Positions 7,117 to 15,921 of a stretch of 33,954 nucleotides of DNA are shown here, piece after piece (position 1 is the stretch's first letter; each line of letters starts with the position of its first letter). Below the pieces are notes generated by a model. That model did not search any database and was not told where the DNA came from. It worked only from the letters and a program-made list of their open reading frames with translations. Source of the DNA: DTLC01 sp964555645 (GTDB lineage Bacteria; Verrucomicrobiota; Verrucomicrobiia; Limisphaerales; DTLC01); the NCBI GenBank assembly GCA_964555645.1, contig CAZKTA010000025.1:1-33954 (forward strand). The letters are read 5' to 3'. The position numbers and the translations under genes were made by a program.

Positions 7117-7297
7117 AGCTGCGCAATTAGAGCTGCGATTTTCGGTGGATCCTTTCAAAACACGGCGTTTAGCTCAAGGCCAGATGCAAGCCAACGCCGG
7201 CGATGGACCTGAAAAAAGTTGTTTAGGCGTGCTGATTTTGGTAGCGGTTTGCTGCACCGATTGAGTTGGCATGTGGTTCGACTAACTCGACAAACCG

Positions 7298-7957
7298 ATG
7301 AAACCCAAGGTACTTGCTCTGGTTCACACCTCGGCGATGCTGGTGCCGATGTTCCAGCAGTTGTGTCGTGACAAACTGCCCGGGGTTGACTTGTTCAACA
7401 TCGCCGACGACAGCTTGATCAAAGACGTTATCCGGCACGGCGGACTTACCCCCGCAATAGCACGGCGCGTTGTTCAACAAATTTTCCTAGCTGAGCATGC
7501 CGGGGCCGACTACATCATGGTCACATGTTCTTCGATCGGGCCTGCGGTCGAAGTTGCGGCGGGCTTATGTAAAGTACCCGTGCTGCGCGTTGACCAGCCG
7601 ATGGCGGACAAGGCGGTGCAGCTCGGGACCAGGATTGGGGTAATTGCAACCCTGGCAACTACACTTGGGCCAACCGCAGATCTGATCAAGCGCAGGGCGG
7701 CGGTTGCGCATAAGCATGTTCAGCTCGAGTCGCACCTGTGCGAAGGCGCTTTCGACGCGCTGCTGCGCGGTGACACTGCCCAGCACGACGCGCTTGTGAT
7801 AGAAGCACTCAAACAAGTCGGCCAGCGCACAGATTTGATAGTGCTGGCCCAAGCATCAATGGCGCGTGTTGCAGAAGGGTTGGCGCCGGGCATTGTCAAT
7901 GTGCCGATCTTGGCTAGTCCGCGCCTTGCGATTGAATACCTGGCCGGTGTGCTTTGA
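7298..7957 (+). CDS. Asp/Glu racemase family protein
   Basis: 219 residues. YIMVTCSSIGPAVEVA carries the first catalytic-type Cys (C77). The second region, where racemases have Cys, reads IVLAQASMARVAEGL with no Cys, so classical two-base racemization is unlikely. Decarboxylase- or isomerase-like relatives that use one Cys exist in this superfamily. It is followed after 66 bases by a BASS-type transporter on the same strand, perhaps a transport-plus-metabolism pair. The substrate is unknown. Confidence 0.75.
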   Translation: MKPKVLALVHTSAMLVPMFQQLCRDKLPGVDLFNIADDSLIKDVIRHGGLTPAIARRVVQQIFLAEHAGADYIMVTCSSIGPAVEVAAGLCKVPVLRVDQPMADKAVQLGTRIGVIATLATTLGPTADLIKRRAAVAHKHVQLESHLCEGAFDALLRGDTAQHDALVIEALKQVGQRTDLIVLAQASMARVAEGLAPGIVNVPILASPRLAIEYLAGVL

Positions 7958-8023
7958 GCCTGCGTTGGCAAACCTGGTCACCATAAAAAGCATGAGGCAC
8001 AATCGGATTCGTCGTCCCACCCA

Positions 8024-9340
8024 ATGACCCAGGCAGTGCGCAAACTGTGTTTGTACGGAGCCGGTGTGGTGTTTGTGCTGCTTGTGTTTGGGCTTGTAAC
8101 GGCGAACCCTGCGATTTGGCGACCGGTTGCAGTAGCTTGCGCGGTTGGGCTTGCCCTCGGCTTCGGCGCAGTAACATGGCTTCGAACATACCAATTCACT
8201 GCATGGATAGTATGCGCTGTGACGGCGGCCATGGTTTATCCGGATGCGTTTCTGCGACTGGGCAAGTTTGACCTGCGGAGCCCATGGCTCATCACGCTTG
8301 TTGTGCAGGGGGTTATGTTTGGGATGGGCACACAAATGAAACTGCGGGATTTCGCCGGGGTAGCTCAAATGCCATGGGCGGTGTTTGTGGGTGTGTTGGG
8401 CCAGTTCACCATTATGCCGTTGGTTGGTTACGCTCTCACAAAGCTGTTCCGGTTCGAGCCCGAGATAGCTGCAGGCATAATTTTGATTGGCTCGTGTTCG
8501 GCCGGGCTTGCATCGAATGTAATGGCGTATCTGGCGCGCGCCAACCTCGCGCTCTCGATCACGATGACAAGCACGACCACGTTGCTTGCGCCGGTGATGA
8601 CACCGCTTTGGATGAAGGTGCTCGCAGGCCAGCTTGTCGAGGTACGGTTCTTTAACATGATGATGGAAATCATCAAAATTGTGCTCGTGCCTGTGGGTGC
8701 GGCGTTGCTGGCGGATTACCTCAAAAACTCGACCGTACGTGACCGTAGGGTGCTCAACGGCATTGCAATTACGGGCGCAATTTGGCTTGCACTTGTGATT
8801 GGCGGCGTACGCGGATTAATTTCTGCACATAAACCGGCGGCTACTGTGGTTGCTCTCGACCTTGTGAGTTTACTGCTCGGGGCGGTGCTGGTCGGCACAG
8901 TGTATTATCGGCTGACTTTGCTTTGGCGGACGCTACCGCAGTTCATGCCTTTGGTTTCAATGTTAGGCATTGTTTACTTTACGACTGTGACAACTGCAGC
9001 CGGGCGTGACAACCTACTGAAGGTTGGCGTGTTGCTGTTTTTTGCAGCGATGATTCACAATGCAGCCGGCTACATGCTCGGCTACAGTCTAAGCCGGATT
9101 TGTGGGTTGGACATTAACTCTGCGCGCGCGGTTGCATTTGAAGTTGGCATGCAAAATGGAGGGATGGCATCTGGGATTGCAGGCGCACTTGGGAAACTCG
9201 GCACAATGGGTCTTGCACCGGCTATTTTCAGTCCGTGGATGAACGTCTCAGGTTCACTTCTGGCAAACTACTGGCGGCGCAAGCAGGTCCAAGTGCATGC
9301 GCCAGTGGAAATACAGCAAGCCAATAACCCGGATGCCTGA
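8024..9340 (+). CDS. BASS-family (bile acid:Na+ symporter-like) transporter
   Basis: 438 residues with about ten or more membrane spans. MFGMGTQMKLRDFAGVAQMP, IILIGSCSAGLASNVMAYLA and VAFEVGMQNGGMASGIAGAL are the conserved blocks of BASS transporters, including the two family-specific helix-break motifs. The N-terminus is extended by roughly three extra spans (residues 8-72). Members move organic anions such as 2-keto acids or pantoate with sodium. Proximity to the racemase-family gene hints at a small organic acid, but the substrate is not shown. ATG 8024 is the only good start. Confidence 0.82.
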   Translation: MTQAVRKLCLYGAGVVFVLLVFGLVTANPAIWRPVAVACAVGLALGFGAVTWLRTYQFTAWIVCAVTAAMVYPDAFLRLGKFDLRSPWLITLVVQGVMFGMGTQMKLRDFAGVAQMPWAVFVGVLGQFTIMPLVGYALTKLFRFEPEIAAGIILIGSCSAGLASNVMAYLARANLALSITMTSTTTLLAPVMTPLWMKVLAGQLVEVRFFNMMMEIIKIVLVPVGAALLADYLKNSTVRDRRVLNGIAITGAIWLALVIGGVRGLISAHKPAATVVALDLVSLLLGAVLVGTVYYRLTLLWRTLPQFMPLVSMLGIVYFTTVTTAAGRDNLLKVGVLLFFAAMIHNAAGYMLGYSLSRICGLDINSARAVAFEVGMQNGGMASGIAGALGKLGTMGLAPAIFSPWMNVSGSLLANYWRRKQVQVHAPVEIQQANNPDA

Positions 9341-9351
9341 CAAACCCGCTG

Positions 9352-9921
9352 TTACGGTGTGTTTTTTGTGAAGCTAGCTTTTCTTCTAAGCAATTCGTAG
9401 TGATACAGTGCAACGATAACGAGCGGATGCTTAATTTTGCCAGAGCTAATCAGGATCGGTACATCCTCAACCGGTACAAGCCGAGTCACAAGTTCTTCCG
9501 AGAAATCGAATGCAACAGCGTGTACGCACCGGCAGTTCTCAATCAATACCGCGAAACAGCGGTTGTTCATTATGGCCGGATTAGCGTAAACCTCACCAAT
9601 CACACGCGCATTTTCGCCTTCGTAGCCGGTTTCTTCGCGCAGCTCGCGAATGGCCGTGGCCTCGGGCGAAGCGTCGCCCGGGTCCATCATGCCACCTGGT
9701 ATCTCAAGCTCGATTGTATTCGAGCCATGCCGGTATTGCTCGACCATAACAATCTTTTGGTCGGGTGTAACCGGCACAATGTTGACCCAATTAACCGACT
9801 CGATGATGTAAAAGTTGTGTTGCTGGCCGGTCTTGGGTGAAATTTTCCAGTCGGACCGTACCTTGAAAATGCGGTAATCGCCAAGCTGTTCTGATCTGAC
9901 AAACTCCCATGCTCGAACCAT
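9352..9921 (-). CDS. NUDIX hydrolase (ADP-sugar pyrophosphatase-like)
   Basis: 189 residues from ATG 9921 (MVRAWEFVRSEQLGDYRIFK); an earlier ATG at 9987 adds an unlikely leader. The Nudix box runs from IPGGMMDPGDASPEATAI to RELREETGY. REL.EE.G is intact, but the first conserved Glu of GX5E falls on Ala (GDAS where GDES is usual), with an Asp just before it. The overall style (QYRHGSNTIELEIPGG) fits ADP-ribose pyrophosphatases. It is cytoplasmic housekeeping and convergent with the BASS gene. Confidence 0.82.
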   Translation of the reverse strand: MVRAWEFVRSEQLGDYRIFKVRSDWKISPKTGQQHNFYIIESVNWVNIVPVTPDQKIVMVEQYRHGSNTIELEIPGGMMDPGDASPEATAIRELREETGYEGENARVIGEVYANPAIMNNRCFAVLIENCRCVHAVAFDFSEELVTRLVPVEDVPILISSGKIKHPLVIVALYHYELLRRKASFTKNTP

Positions 9922-10037
9922 GCCCCCAGCAGAGCTAATCCACCAGCAATTATCCAGCTTTTTCCGCACCGAAACGAGTTTTGGCACTGATTGCGTCTGG
10001 TCACTATTGGCAGTTGGCGTCGGCTTAGGCCAAAACT

Positions 10038-10576
10038 GTGCAGCGAACTAAACCGAGCGAACCAACCAGACCGATTGTTGGCATCCTGATGGGTAGCTGG
10101 TTCAGACTGGGCAAACCATGCAAACCACTGCAGACAAATGCGCCAAGTCCGGCATTCCGCGCGAAGTCAAGGTGCTTTCTGCCTATCGCACGCATGAAGG
10201 CCTGTGCGATTACGTGCGGCAGCGTGTGACCGCGCCGTTTGTGTGTACTCATAGCCGGTACAGGCGGGTGCGGCACATTTACCTGGTGTAGGAGCTGTGA
10301 ACACCGCGCTGTCTGTGATTGGTGTGCCGATTGAATCTGGCGCATAGAAAAGGTTGGATGCGTTGCTTTCGATTGTGCAGATGCCGCCCAGTGTGCCGGT
10401 TGCAACAGTTGGCATAGGCGCAGCAAAAAAATGCAGGTTTGGTTGCGGTCGAGATTCTTGCTGTTGCAGATGCAGACCTGCGGCGCGCACTAGATAAGTT
10501 CAAGCTCTAGCTGGTGGAGGAATCCAAGCGCAAAAATCTGGCGCTGCCAAAGCAGTCAGGTCAACAAGGCGAATAA
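10038..10576 (+). pseudogene. purE: purE (N5-CAIR mutase) pseudogene
   Basis: Successive frames give PIVGILMGS from GTG 10038, then MQTTADKCAKSGIPREVKVL followed by SAYRTHEGLCDYV, then LIAGTGG, SVIGVPIESGA-stop, and LLSIVQMPPSVPVATVGIGA. ADADLRRALDKFKL-stop closes the domain, and a tail reaches the TAA at 10574. This is the PurE order over its full length. Frameshifts occur after GS, after the first half and at the run of A near 10424. In-frame stops are present. The active-site His of SAHRTH is Tyr. PurE makes CAIR in purine synthesis, so an intact copy or a class II PurE elsewhere must do the job if the pathway is kept. Confidence 0.85.
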
Positions 10577-10629
10577 AAGGCAGCTTTCCGCTGTGGTTGA
10601 ATTGTTCGGTCTTGGGGGTAGCTCACCCC

Positions 10630-11973
10630 TTACATGCGCGATAGTGCGCGGTCGAGCCGCTCGAGTACTTTGTGACGGCCGAGCACTTCAAGTAGATGAT
10701 ACAAGCTTGGCCCGGCTGTTTTGCCCGTGCACGCAAGGCGCGTCGGGTGCACAAGCACAGCTGGTTTGACCCCGAGCTCGGCGGCAACTGACTTTAGCGC
10801 GGCCTCGAGTGTGTTGGCGTCGAAAGGCTCGGCCTTCGCAAATGCATCACGCAACTTCGCCATGCGCAGCTTGTTTTCTGGCACAAACATTTTTGCCGCG
10901 GCGTCAGGGTCGTAGTCGAACTGGTCTGTGAAATAAAACCCAGCGTAACCGGCCAAGTCGCTGAAAACCTTGAGTTTGCCTTTGCATGTGGCAAGCGCAG
11001 TTTTGATGTAATCTGGCTGGTACTTTTGCATGTCGAAGCCGGCTCGGCTGAGTGCTTGCACGGCAAGTTCATAAAACCGCTCGTCGCTCAGCTCGCGCAT
11101 GTATTCGTAATTGAGCCACTGCAACTTTAGCATGTCGAACCGCGCATTGTGCCGGAGCACGTTAGTTAGCTCGAAGCGTTCGACCACTTCTTCAATCTGC
11201 ATTTTTTCGCGGTTATCTTTCGGCGACCAACCAAGCAAACACAGGTAGTTGACAACTGCCTCGGGTAGATAGCCCGCCTCGATGTATGCACTGAGCAATG
11301 CGCCCTGATCGCGTTTACTCATTTTTGAGCCGTCCGGGTTCAATATCAGCGGAATATGTGCATACTGAGGTGGCTGAGCCCCGAATGCCCTGAAAAGCGC
11401 AATGTGCTTTGGAGTGTTAGACAAGTGGTCTTCGCCGCGGATCACGTGTGTGATCTGCATCTGGAGGTCGTCAACGACGTTCGTCAGGTGAAACACAGGC
11501 CGGCCGTCAGAACGCATGATGACAAAGTCGGGGTCTTCGGCTTCACGGTCGGTTAACTCACGTACTACAACCCCCACCACAAGGTCGTGGACGGGTATTG
11601 GTTCACGCGGCATTTTGAACTTAATCGCGCCCTCGTGTTCGAACGCGTAGCCGCGTTTCAGTAGTTCTTCGACTCTGCGTTGGTAGATGTGCAAGCGCTG
11701 ACTCTGGAAGTACGGCCCGTAGTCGCCTTTGGACGGTCCTTGCGGGTCACTGCTCAACGGGCCTTCGTCCCAGTGCAGTCCGAGCCAGCGCAAACCTTCT
11801 AAGATTACATCAACAGCCGCGGGATTGTGTCGTGCGAGGTCTGTGTCTTCGATCCGCAGGATGAATGTGCCGCCTGTATGGCGCGCGAACAGCCAGTTGA
11901 ACAGTGCTGTACGCGCGCCACCGATGTGTAAAAAACCGGTTGGGCTTGGCGCAAATCGAACGCGCGGTTTCAT
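10630..11973 (-). CDS. gltX: glutamyl-tRNA synthetase
   Basis: 447 residues from ATG 11973 (MKPRVRFAPSPTGFLHIGGA). Class I HIGH is seen as HIGG near residue 15, and KMSKR as GSKMSKRDQGA. FILRIEDTD and VIRGEDHLSNTPKHIALFRA are standard GluRS blocks. The C-terminal anticodon-binding domain is somewhat short but ends in a normal GluRS-like helix. The ATG overlaps the stop of panE (ATGA, 11970-11973), so the two are translationally coupled. The enzyme charges tRNA-Glu, and in organisms with GatCAB possibly also tRNA-Gln. Confidence 0.95.
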   Translation of the reverse strand: MKPRVRFAPSPTGFLHIGGARTALFNWLFARHTGGTFILRIEDTDLARHNPAAVDVILEGLRWLGLHWDEGPLSSDPQGPSKGDYGPYFQSQRLHIYQRRVEELLKRGYAFEHEGAIKFKMPREPIPVHDLVVGVVVRELTDREAEDPDFVIMRSDGRPVFHLTNVVDDLQMQITHVIRGEDHLSNTPKHIALFRAFGAQPPQYAHIPLILNPDGSKMSKRDQGALLSAYIEAGYLPEAVVNYLCLLGWSPKDNREKMQIEEVVERFELTNVLRHNARFDMLKLQWLNYEYMRELSDERFYELAVQALSRAGFDMQKYQPDYIKTALATCKGKLKVFSDLAGYAGFYFTDQFDYDPDAAAKMFVPENKLRMAKLRDAFAKAEPFDANTLEAALKSVAAELGVKPAVLVHPTRLACTGKTAGPSLYHLLEVLGRHKVLERLDRALSRM

Positions 11974-12965
11974 GCTACTGGAACCTGTTGTATTTGCCGG
12001 CGCTTGTCCAGCGCGCTCAACACATCGCATAACGCCGCCAAGCGCGGTGTTTGCACGCCGGCAGCGCGCGCCTGGCGCAGCGGTTCGATGAACATGCTCT
12101 CAAGCTCGAGCGGTTTACCGCGCTCGAAATCAATCAATGTTGACGCTTTGTATGCCCCCATTGTGCGCGTTTTGTTGATCAAGTCATCTGCAAATGAACT
12201 TGGTATGTTAAACCCGAGTGCATTTGCTGCTGCGGTAACTTCCCTCATTAACTCACGCACAAGCTCGAGCCGTTTCGGATTGCCGATGAGCTTGTCGGTC
12301 GTCAGGCACGGTCCCAATGGCCGTGTTGTGTCTGTTGCAAGCACCGGGTTATCGAGCGCTTCTAGTCCGGCTGTGCCAGCAACACCAAGTCCGTTGAAAG
12401 GTATGTTCCAGAGGAGTTTTTCCCAATGCGCACGGCCCAAGTTTTCCACTACATCACACTGTACACCGGCTTGTCTGAAAAGTTCTGCGATCTTATGCGT
12501 GCGCGGTTTCGGACTGCCGACAAATTCACCAATCACAATCTGCCCGTGGTCGGTGTGGTAAACGACACCTGGTTGTACACGGTTCAAACACACAAAACAA
12601 TGCCCGCCCAACACCTGCTCGGCTGGAAACAATTTGGCCAATTGTTCCGGGTTACCGAGTCCGTTTTGGAGGGTCAACAATACCGATTGCGGTCCGACCA
12701 ATGGTGGCAACAGGCGTGGGAACCGATCGTTTGCAGTTGTTTTGAGCGCAATCAAGACAAGCTCGCTCGGGCCAATTTCCTCCGGTCGAATTGCGCAATG
12801 TGGCTGTACCGTGAAATCGCCCTGATAACTGTGAATGCGCACGCCGTTCATGCGCACTGCATGGTAATCGGACCGTAGCAAAAAATATGTCTCATGTCCT
12901 GCAGCGCACAGCTTTGCACCGTAGTAACTGCCAACTGCACCACAGCCGACGACGGCAATTTTCAT
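11970..12965 (-). CDS. panE: 2-dehydropantoate 2-reductase (PanE/ApbA family)
   Basis: 331 residues from ATG 12965 (MKIAVVGCGAVGSYYGAKL), the NADP-binding GxGxxG at the very N-terminus. The longer open frame upstream crosses the HU terminator and is rejected. ALKTTAN, LTLQNGLGN and the substrate/catalytic region HWEKLLWNIPFNGLGVA are typical. KASTLIDFERGKPLELES matches the C-terminal domain. It reduces ketopantoate to pantoate for CoA. Paralogues acting on other 2-keto acids exist, so the exact substrate is likely but not certain. It is coupled to gltX downstream. Confidence 0.85.
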   Translation of the reverse strand: MKIAVVGCGAVGSYYGAKLCAAGHETYFLLRSDYHAVRMNGVRIHSYQGDFTVQPHCAIRPEEIGPSELVLIALKTTANDRFPRLLPPLVGPQSVLLTLQNGLGNPEQLAKLFPAEQVLGGHCFVCLNRVQPGVVYHTDHGQIVIGEFVGSPKPRTHKIAELFRQAGVQCDVVENLGRAHWEKLLWNIPFNGLGVAGTAGLEALDNPVLATDTTRPLGPCLTTDKLIGNPKRLELVRELMREVTAAANALGFNIPSSFADDLINKTRTMGAYKASTLIDFERGKPLELESMFIEPLRQARAAGVQTPRLAALCDVLSALDKRRQIQQVPVA

Positions 12966-13043
12966 GGCGTCGAGGTCAGTGAGCCCGGGAAAAAGCCCCT
13001 CCCAGTTTTCCCGTACCGCCCTTTTACAGGAGTGTTTGCCCTG

Positions 13044-13075
13044 AAACAAAAAGGCACTCTGGTAACCAGAGTGCC
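13044..13075 (-). terminator. intrinsic terminator of the HU gene
   Basis: A perfect 10-base stem, GGCACTCTGG (13053-13062) with CCAGAGTGCC (13066-13075), closes a 3-base loop. On the minus strand it is followed by TTTTTGTTT (13052-13044). It starts about 20 bases after the HU stop. It separates the highly expressed HU gene from panE-gltX. Confidence 0.9.
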
Positions 13076-13096
13076 AGCGAAAAACTGCATACCAAA

Positions 13097-13384
13097 TTAC
13101 TTGCCGCCCAAGATGGCTTCTTTGCAAGCCTTGGCAACTCTGAATTTCACTACGCGCTTGGCAGGTATTTGGATTTGTTCGCCTGTCTTGGGGTTGCGTC
13201 CGATGCGCGCGGCGCGATTTCGTACGACGAGCTTGCCAATGCCAGGCAACGTAAAACCGTTTTTAGCATGCTTGTACGCAAGTTCAGCAAGGATCTCGAG
13301 GATGTCCTTGGCTTGTTTCTTGGTGATGCCTGCCTTCTCCGCAACGGCGGCTGCCAATTGAGTTTTTGTAAGTGCTTGTGCCAT
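13097..13384 (-). CDS. HU family DNA-binding protein
   Basis: 95 residues, the usual HU/IHF length. ALTKTQLAAAVAEKAGITKK opens the helical dimer domain. LPGIGKLVVRNRAARIGRNP, then KTGEQIQIPAKRVVKFRVAK, form the DNA-clasping beta arms, with the intercalating-type Pro in the arm. It is a nucleoid protein with its own terminator. A 14-base perfect palindrome lies about 49 bases upstream of the start. Confidence 0.95.
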   Translation of the reverse strand: MAQALTKTQLAAAVAEKAGITKKQAKDILEILAELAYKHAKNGFTLPGIGKLVVRNRAARIGRNPKTGEQIQIPAKRVVKFRVAKACKEAILGGK

Positions 13385-13432
13385 ATTTTGTTTGCTTCGT
13401 TTTTCAGGTTTTAAGTTAGGTCAATCCGATTA

Positions 13433-13446
13433 AAGTCAATTGACTT
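13433..13446. promoter_or_regulatory. 14-base perfect palindrome upstream of HU gene
   Basis: AAGTCAATTGACTT is its own reverse complement. On the minus strand it contains TTGACT, which could be a -35 element, with AT-rich sequence toward the HU start. An operator or promoter role is inference. The rest of the 283 bases up to the ABC adaptor gene shows no gene I can support. Confidence 0.4.
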
Positions 13447-13667
13447 GCTTGTATCTAAGCGAATCGTTCGAGCATGTGCAAGCCCAAAATTGCTAACTTT
13501 CTATCATACCAAAATCCAGCCTGCTCTACTCGGACCCAAGCGCAACAGACTTTTGATACAAAAACCCGACTTCAACATCCGTGTCTCCCGCACATTAGCA
13601 CACAAGTGCGGCCTGGCTCAGACCGACCCGGTACTGCCGATGAACCAAGCTGCCACGTCCGTGTGCT

Positions 13668-14654
13668 TCACTGCTTCAAAAAATCAACACGAGCGCTCAG
13701 CTCTGGTGTGAGATATCTGTCCGGATTGTTGATCTGAACCTTTACCTGTAGCGTGCCTTTTTGGCGGTTTGCTTCTGGGGCGATCTCGGCAACGTACCCT
13801 GCGTAAATCTTGTCCGGATATGCCTCCGGGCTGATGCGACATGCCTGGCCTAGGTGTACTTTGGACAGGTCGGCTTCGTTCAGGTCAATTTCAACCTGTA
13901 GATCGCTCGGGTCAGCCAGTGCAATCAATGCCGTGCTTGGGCCGCGTGTACCGCCGAAACTTTGCGGCACTACAAGCTCGTTCGGCTCGACAAGTCGCTC
14001 CAGCACAACACCGTCAACAGGCGAGCGAATAACCGTCCAATCGAGGTACACCTTGGCGAGTTCCAACACGGCCTCAGCTTGCATGAGTTGTGCACGTGTG
14101 GCTTCAAGCTGCAATCGCGCATCATCAAATGCTTTCTTGCTCTCGACATCTTTTCGGGCCAGCTCGGCAACGCGCTGGTAGTCAAGCTCAGCCTTTGCCA
14201 CAGCGACCTTGGCGGCTGCTACTGCAGCTTCGGCTTCACGTACACGGGCGCGTTGTTCGGTATCGTCCAACAGCACGACAACCTGGCCATTTGTGACGGC
14301 GTCGCCTTTCTTGACGCCGATCCACTTCACCACCCCGAGAAACCGTGGACTAAGCTCGATTCGCTCGCGATTGATGATGTAACCGCTCACAGTTAGCACA
14401 ATATCGTCGTTTGTGTTGGCAGTGACAGTTTGAGAGGGGTTACTGAGCTTGGAATTTTTGGGAGCTGTGGCTGGCAATTCCGTGTTTTTTCCAGCCTGCG
14501 CGATCCTGACCTTGTCCTCCGGACGCGGCATCGCCAGGTACAAAACCACTGCCGTCACGCCAGCTACACCGGCAAAAATCAACCATGCAACCCCGCGCCG
14601 CGTGCGTTTTCGACTCGGGTCAACTTGCAAACTCTTCAGTTTTTCCGGGTCCAT
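13668..14654 (-). CDS. HlyD/MacA-type efflux adaptor (membrane fusion protein)
   Basis: 328 residues from ATG 14654 (MDPEKLKSLQVDPSRKRTRR), a cytoplasmic start before one membrane span (GVAWLIFAGVAGVTAVVLYL). Next come a lipoyl-type half motif (GVVKWIGVKKGDAVTNGQVV), a coiled-coil hairpin of Ala-rich heptads about residues 130-190, and the second lipoyl half with GVVLERLVEPNELV. A beta-barrel end closes it. It links an inner-membrane ABC exporter to the outer envelope. It is the last gene of the ABC operon. Confidence 0.85.
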   Translation of the reverse strand: MDPEKLKSLQVDPSRKRTRRGVAWLIFAGVAGVTAVVLYLAMPRPEDKVRIAQAGKNTELPATAPKNSKLSNPSQTVTANTNDDIVLTVSGYIINRERIELSPRFLGVVKWIGVKKGDAVTNGQVVVLLDDTEQRARVREAEAAVAAAKVAVAKAELDYQRVAELARKDVESKKAFDDARLQLEATRAQLMQAEAVLELAKVYLDWTVIRSPVDGVVLERLVEPNELVVPQSFGGTRGPSTALIALADPSDLQVEIDLNEADLSKVHLGQACRISPEAYPDKIYAGYVAEIAPEANRQKGTLQVKVQINNPDRYLTPELSARVDFLKQ

Positions 14655-14724
14655 TTTTTGAATAACAGCTCGAACATGCACCAAGTGTGTGTTTACCAAA
14701 AGGACCAAATTGCGCCGCACCGGT

Positions 14725-15918
14725 TCATACCGATTTTAGCGCTGCCAAAACCGGCAATCGCGCCGCGCGCAGCGCAGGCAGAAAACTGCCCGCGATCCCT
14801 ACCAGCACTGCAAAAATCATCCCCTCGCCCGCAAGACGCGGCGTAATCCGAAATTGAAACACAGTCTCGCTAAACGTCTCAAACCCGATTGTGGCCGTCG
14901 AATAGCCGTGCATCGGCAGGGCCAACAAACAGCCAATCACACCCCCGATTACGGCCAGAACGGCACCTTCGATGATGAAGCTCAGTAGGATGGTCCGTCT
15001 GCGGTACCCGAGCACGCGCAACGTGCCAATCTCGCGTGTGCGCGCCCCAACCGAAGCGTACATTGTGTTCATTGCGGCGAAAATTGCGCCGATCGACATT
15101 GCCGTGGCCAGGAAATCGCCCAAAATCCGAATCGGTAGCGCAGTGCGTGTCTGCGCACTGTAATAGTCAATTTCGAGCTCGGCGCGCAACGGCCAGCGTT
15201 TATCTGATTCGATCCGGTTAATCAACGCGCGTGCAGCGTCGGGACTTACCACACGCATCAGCAGACTCGAATAATACTGCCTCTGGAACAACGCACGTGC
15301 TTCGTCTGTGTCCATCCAAACTTCAGAGTCAAACGCAGTGTTGCCGCCGTCGAACCATCCAACCACCTTCAGCTTGTGCCCGCCGGTGTGGAACACATCG
15401 CCGATATTGAAATTAGCGAAACGCGCCGCCAGCCGTTTGCTTACCACAACCTCGCGTTTGCCGGGCACAAACCACCGGCTGACCGCATTGCTACCGCGGC
15501 TGTCCAAACCGTCAACAAGTCGTACTTGCGGACGCAAAGTCAGACCTGTGGGCGAAATCCCACGCACGAGCACATTGGCTTCAGTTCTGCCGTCACGCCG
15601 GGGCAGGTTGATCATCACAAGCACATCCGCCGAGACCAGTGGCCTGCCATTTTCATCACGTGCAATCTCAGGCAGGTACTGCAACGCACGGTACTGCTCA
15701 CGTGTTACCTGGCTGCTCGACTCTGCAGTTGCGCCCTTGCGCACTACCAACACATTACGTGGGTCGCCGGTGTTCTGACTGCATTTTTCAAGTCCAACAG
15801 CCAGCGATTGCACCAGCACGTACACTGCAACAACAAGCGCAATGCACAGCACGGTCGCCGTGGTTGCACGCCAACGAACAAACACATTGCGAACGTTGTA
15901 CTTGAATGGCAGAGCCAT
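14725..15918 (-). CDS. ABC transporter permease (FtsX/MacB type), second copy
   Basis: 397 residues. An N-terminal span (ATTATVLCIALVVAVYVLVQ) is followed by a large periplasmic MacB-PCD-like domain. Three C-terminal spans include GTLRVLGYRRRTILLSFIIE, the coupling-helix text of the FtsX family. It starts 4 bases after the stop of the other permease. The two permeases with an ATPase and adaptor suggest a heteromeric mechanotransmission-type exporter acting on lipids, peptides or macrolide-like molecules. The substrate is unknown. Confidence 0.87.
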   Translation of the reverse strand: MALPFKYNVRNVFVRWRATTATVLCIALVVAVYVLVQSLAVGLEKCSQNTGDPRNVLVVRKGATAESSSQVTREQYRALQYLPEIARDENGRPLVSADVLVMINLPRRDGRTEANVLVRGISPTGLTLRPQVRLVDGLDSRGSNAVSRWFVPGKREVVVSKRLAARFANFNIGDVFHTGGHKLKVVGWFDGGNTAFDSEVWMDTDEARALFQRQYYSSLLMRVVSPDAARALINRIESDKRWPLRAELEIDYYSAQTRTALPIRILGDFLATAMSIGAIFAAMNTMYASVGARTREIGTLRVLGYRRRTILLSFIIEGAVLAVIGGVIGCLLALPMHGYSTATIGFETFSETVFQFRITPRLAGEGMIFAVLVGIAGSFLPALRAARLPVLAALKSV

Positions 15919-15921
15919 CGC

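Noticed and set aside
7223..7480. Minus-strand frame across the transketolase/racemase divergent region.
   Set aside because: It overlaps the start of a well-supported plus-strand gene and reads like its complement.
10600..10630. GGGGT/ACCCC hairpin right after gltX as a possible terminator.
   Set aside because: The stem is only five pairs and no T-run follows on the minus strand.
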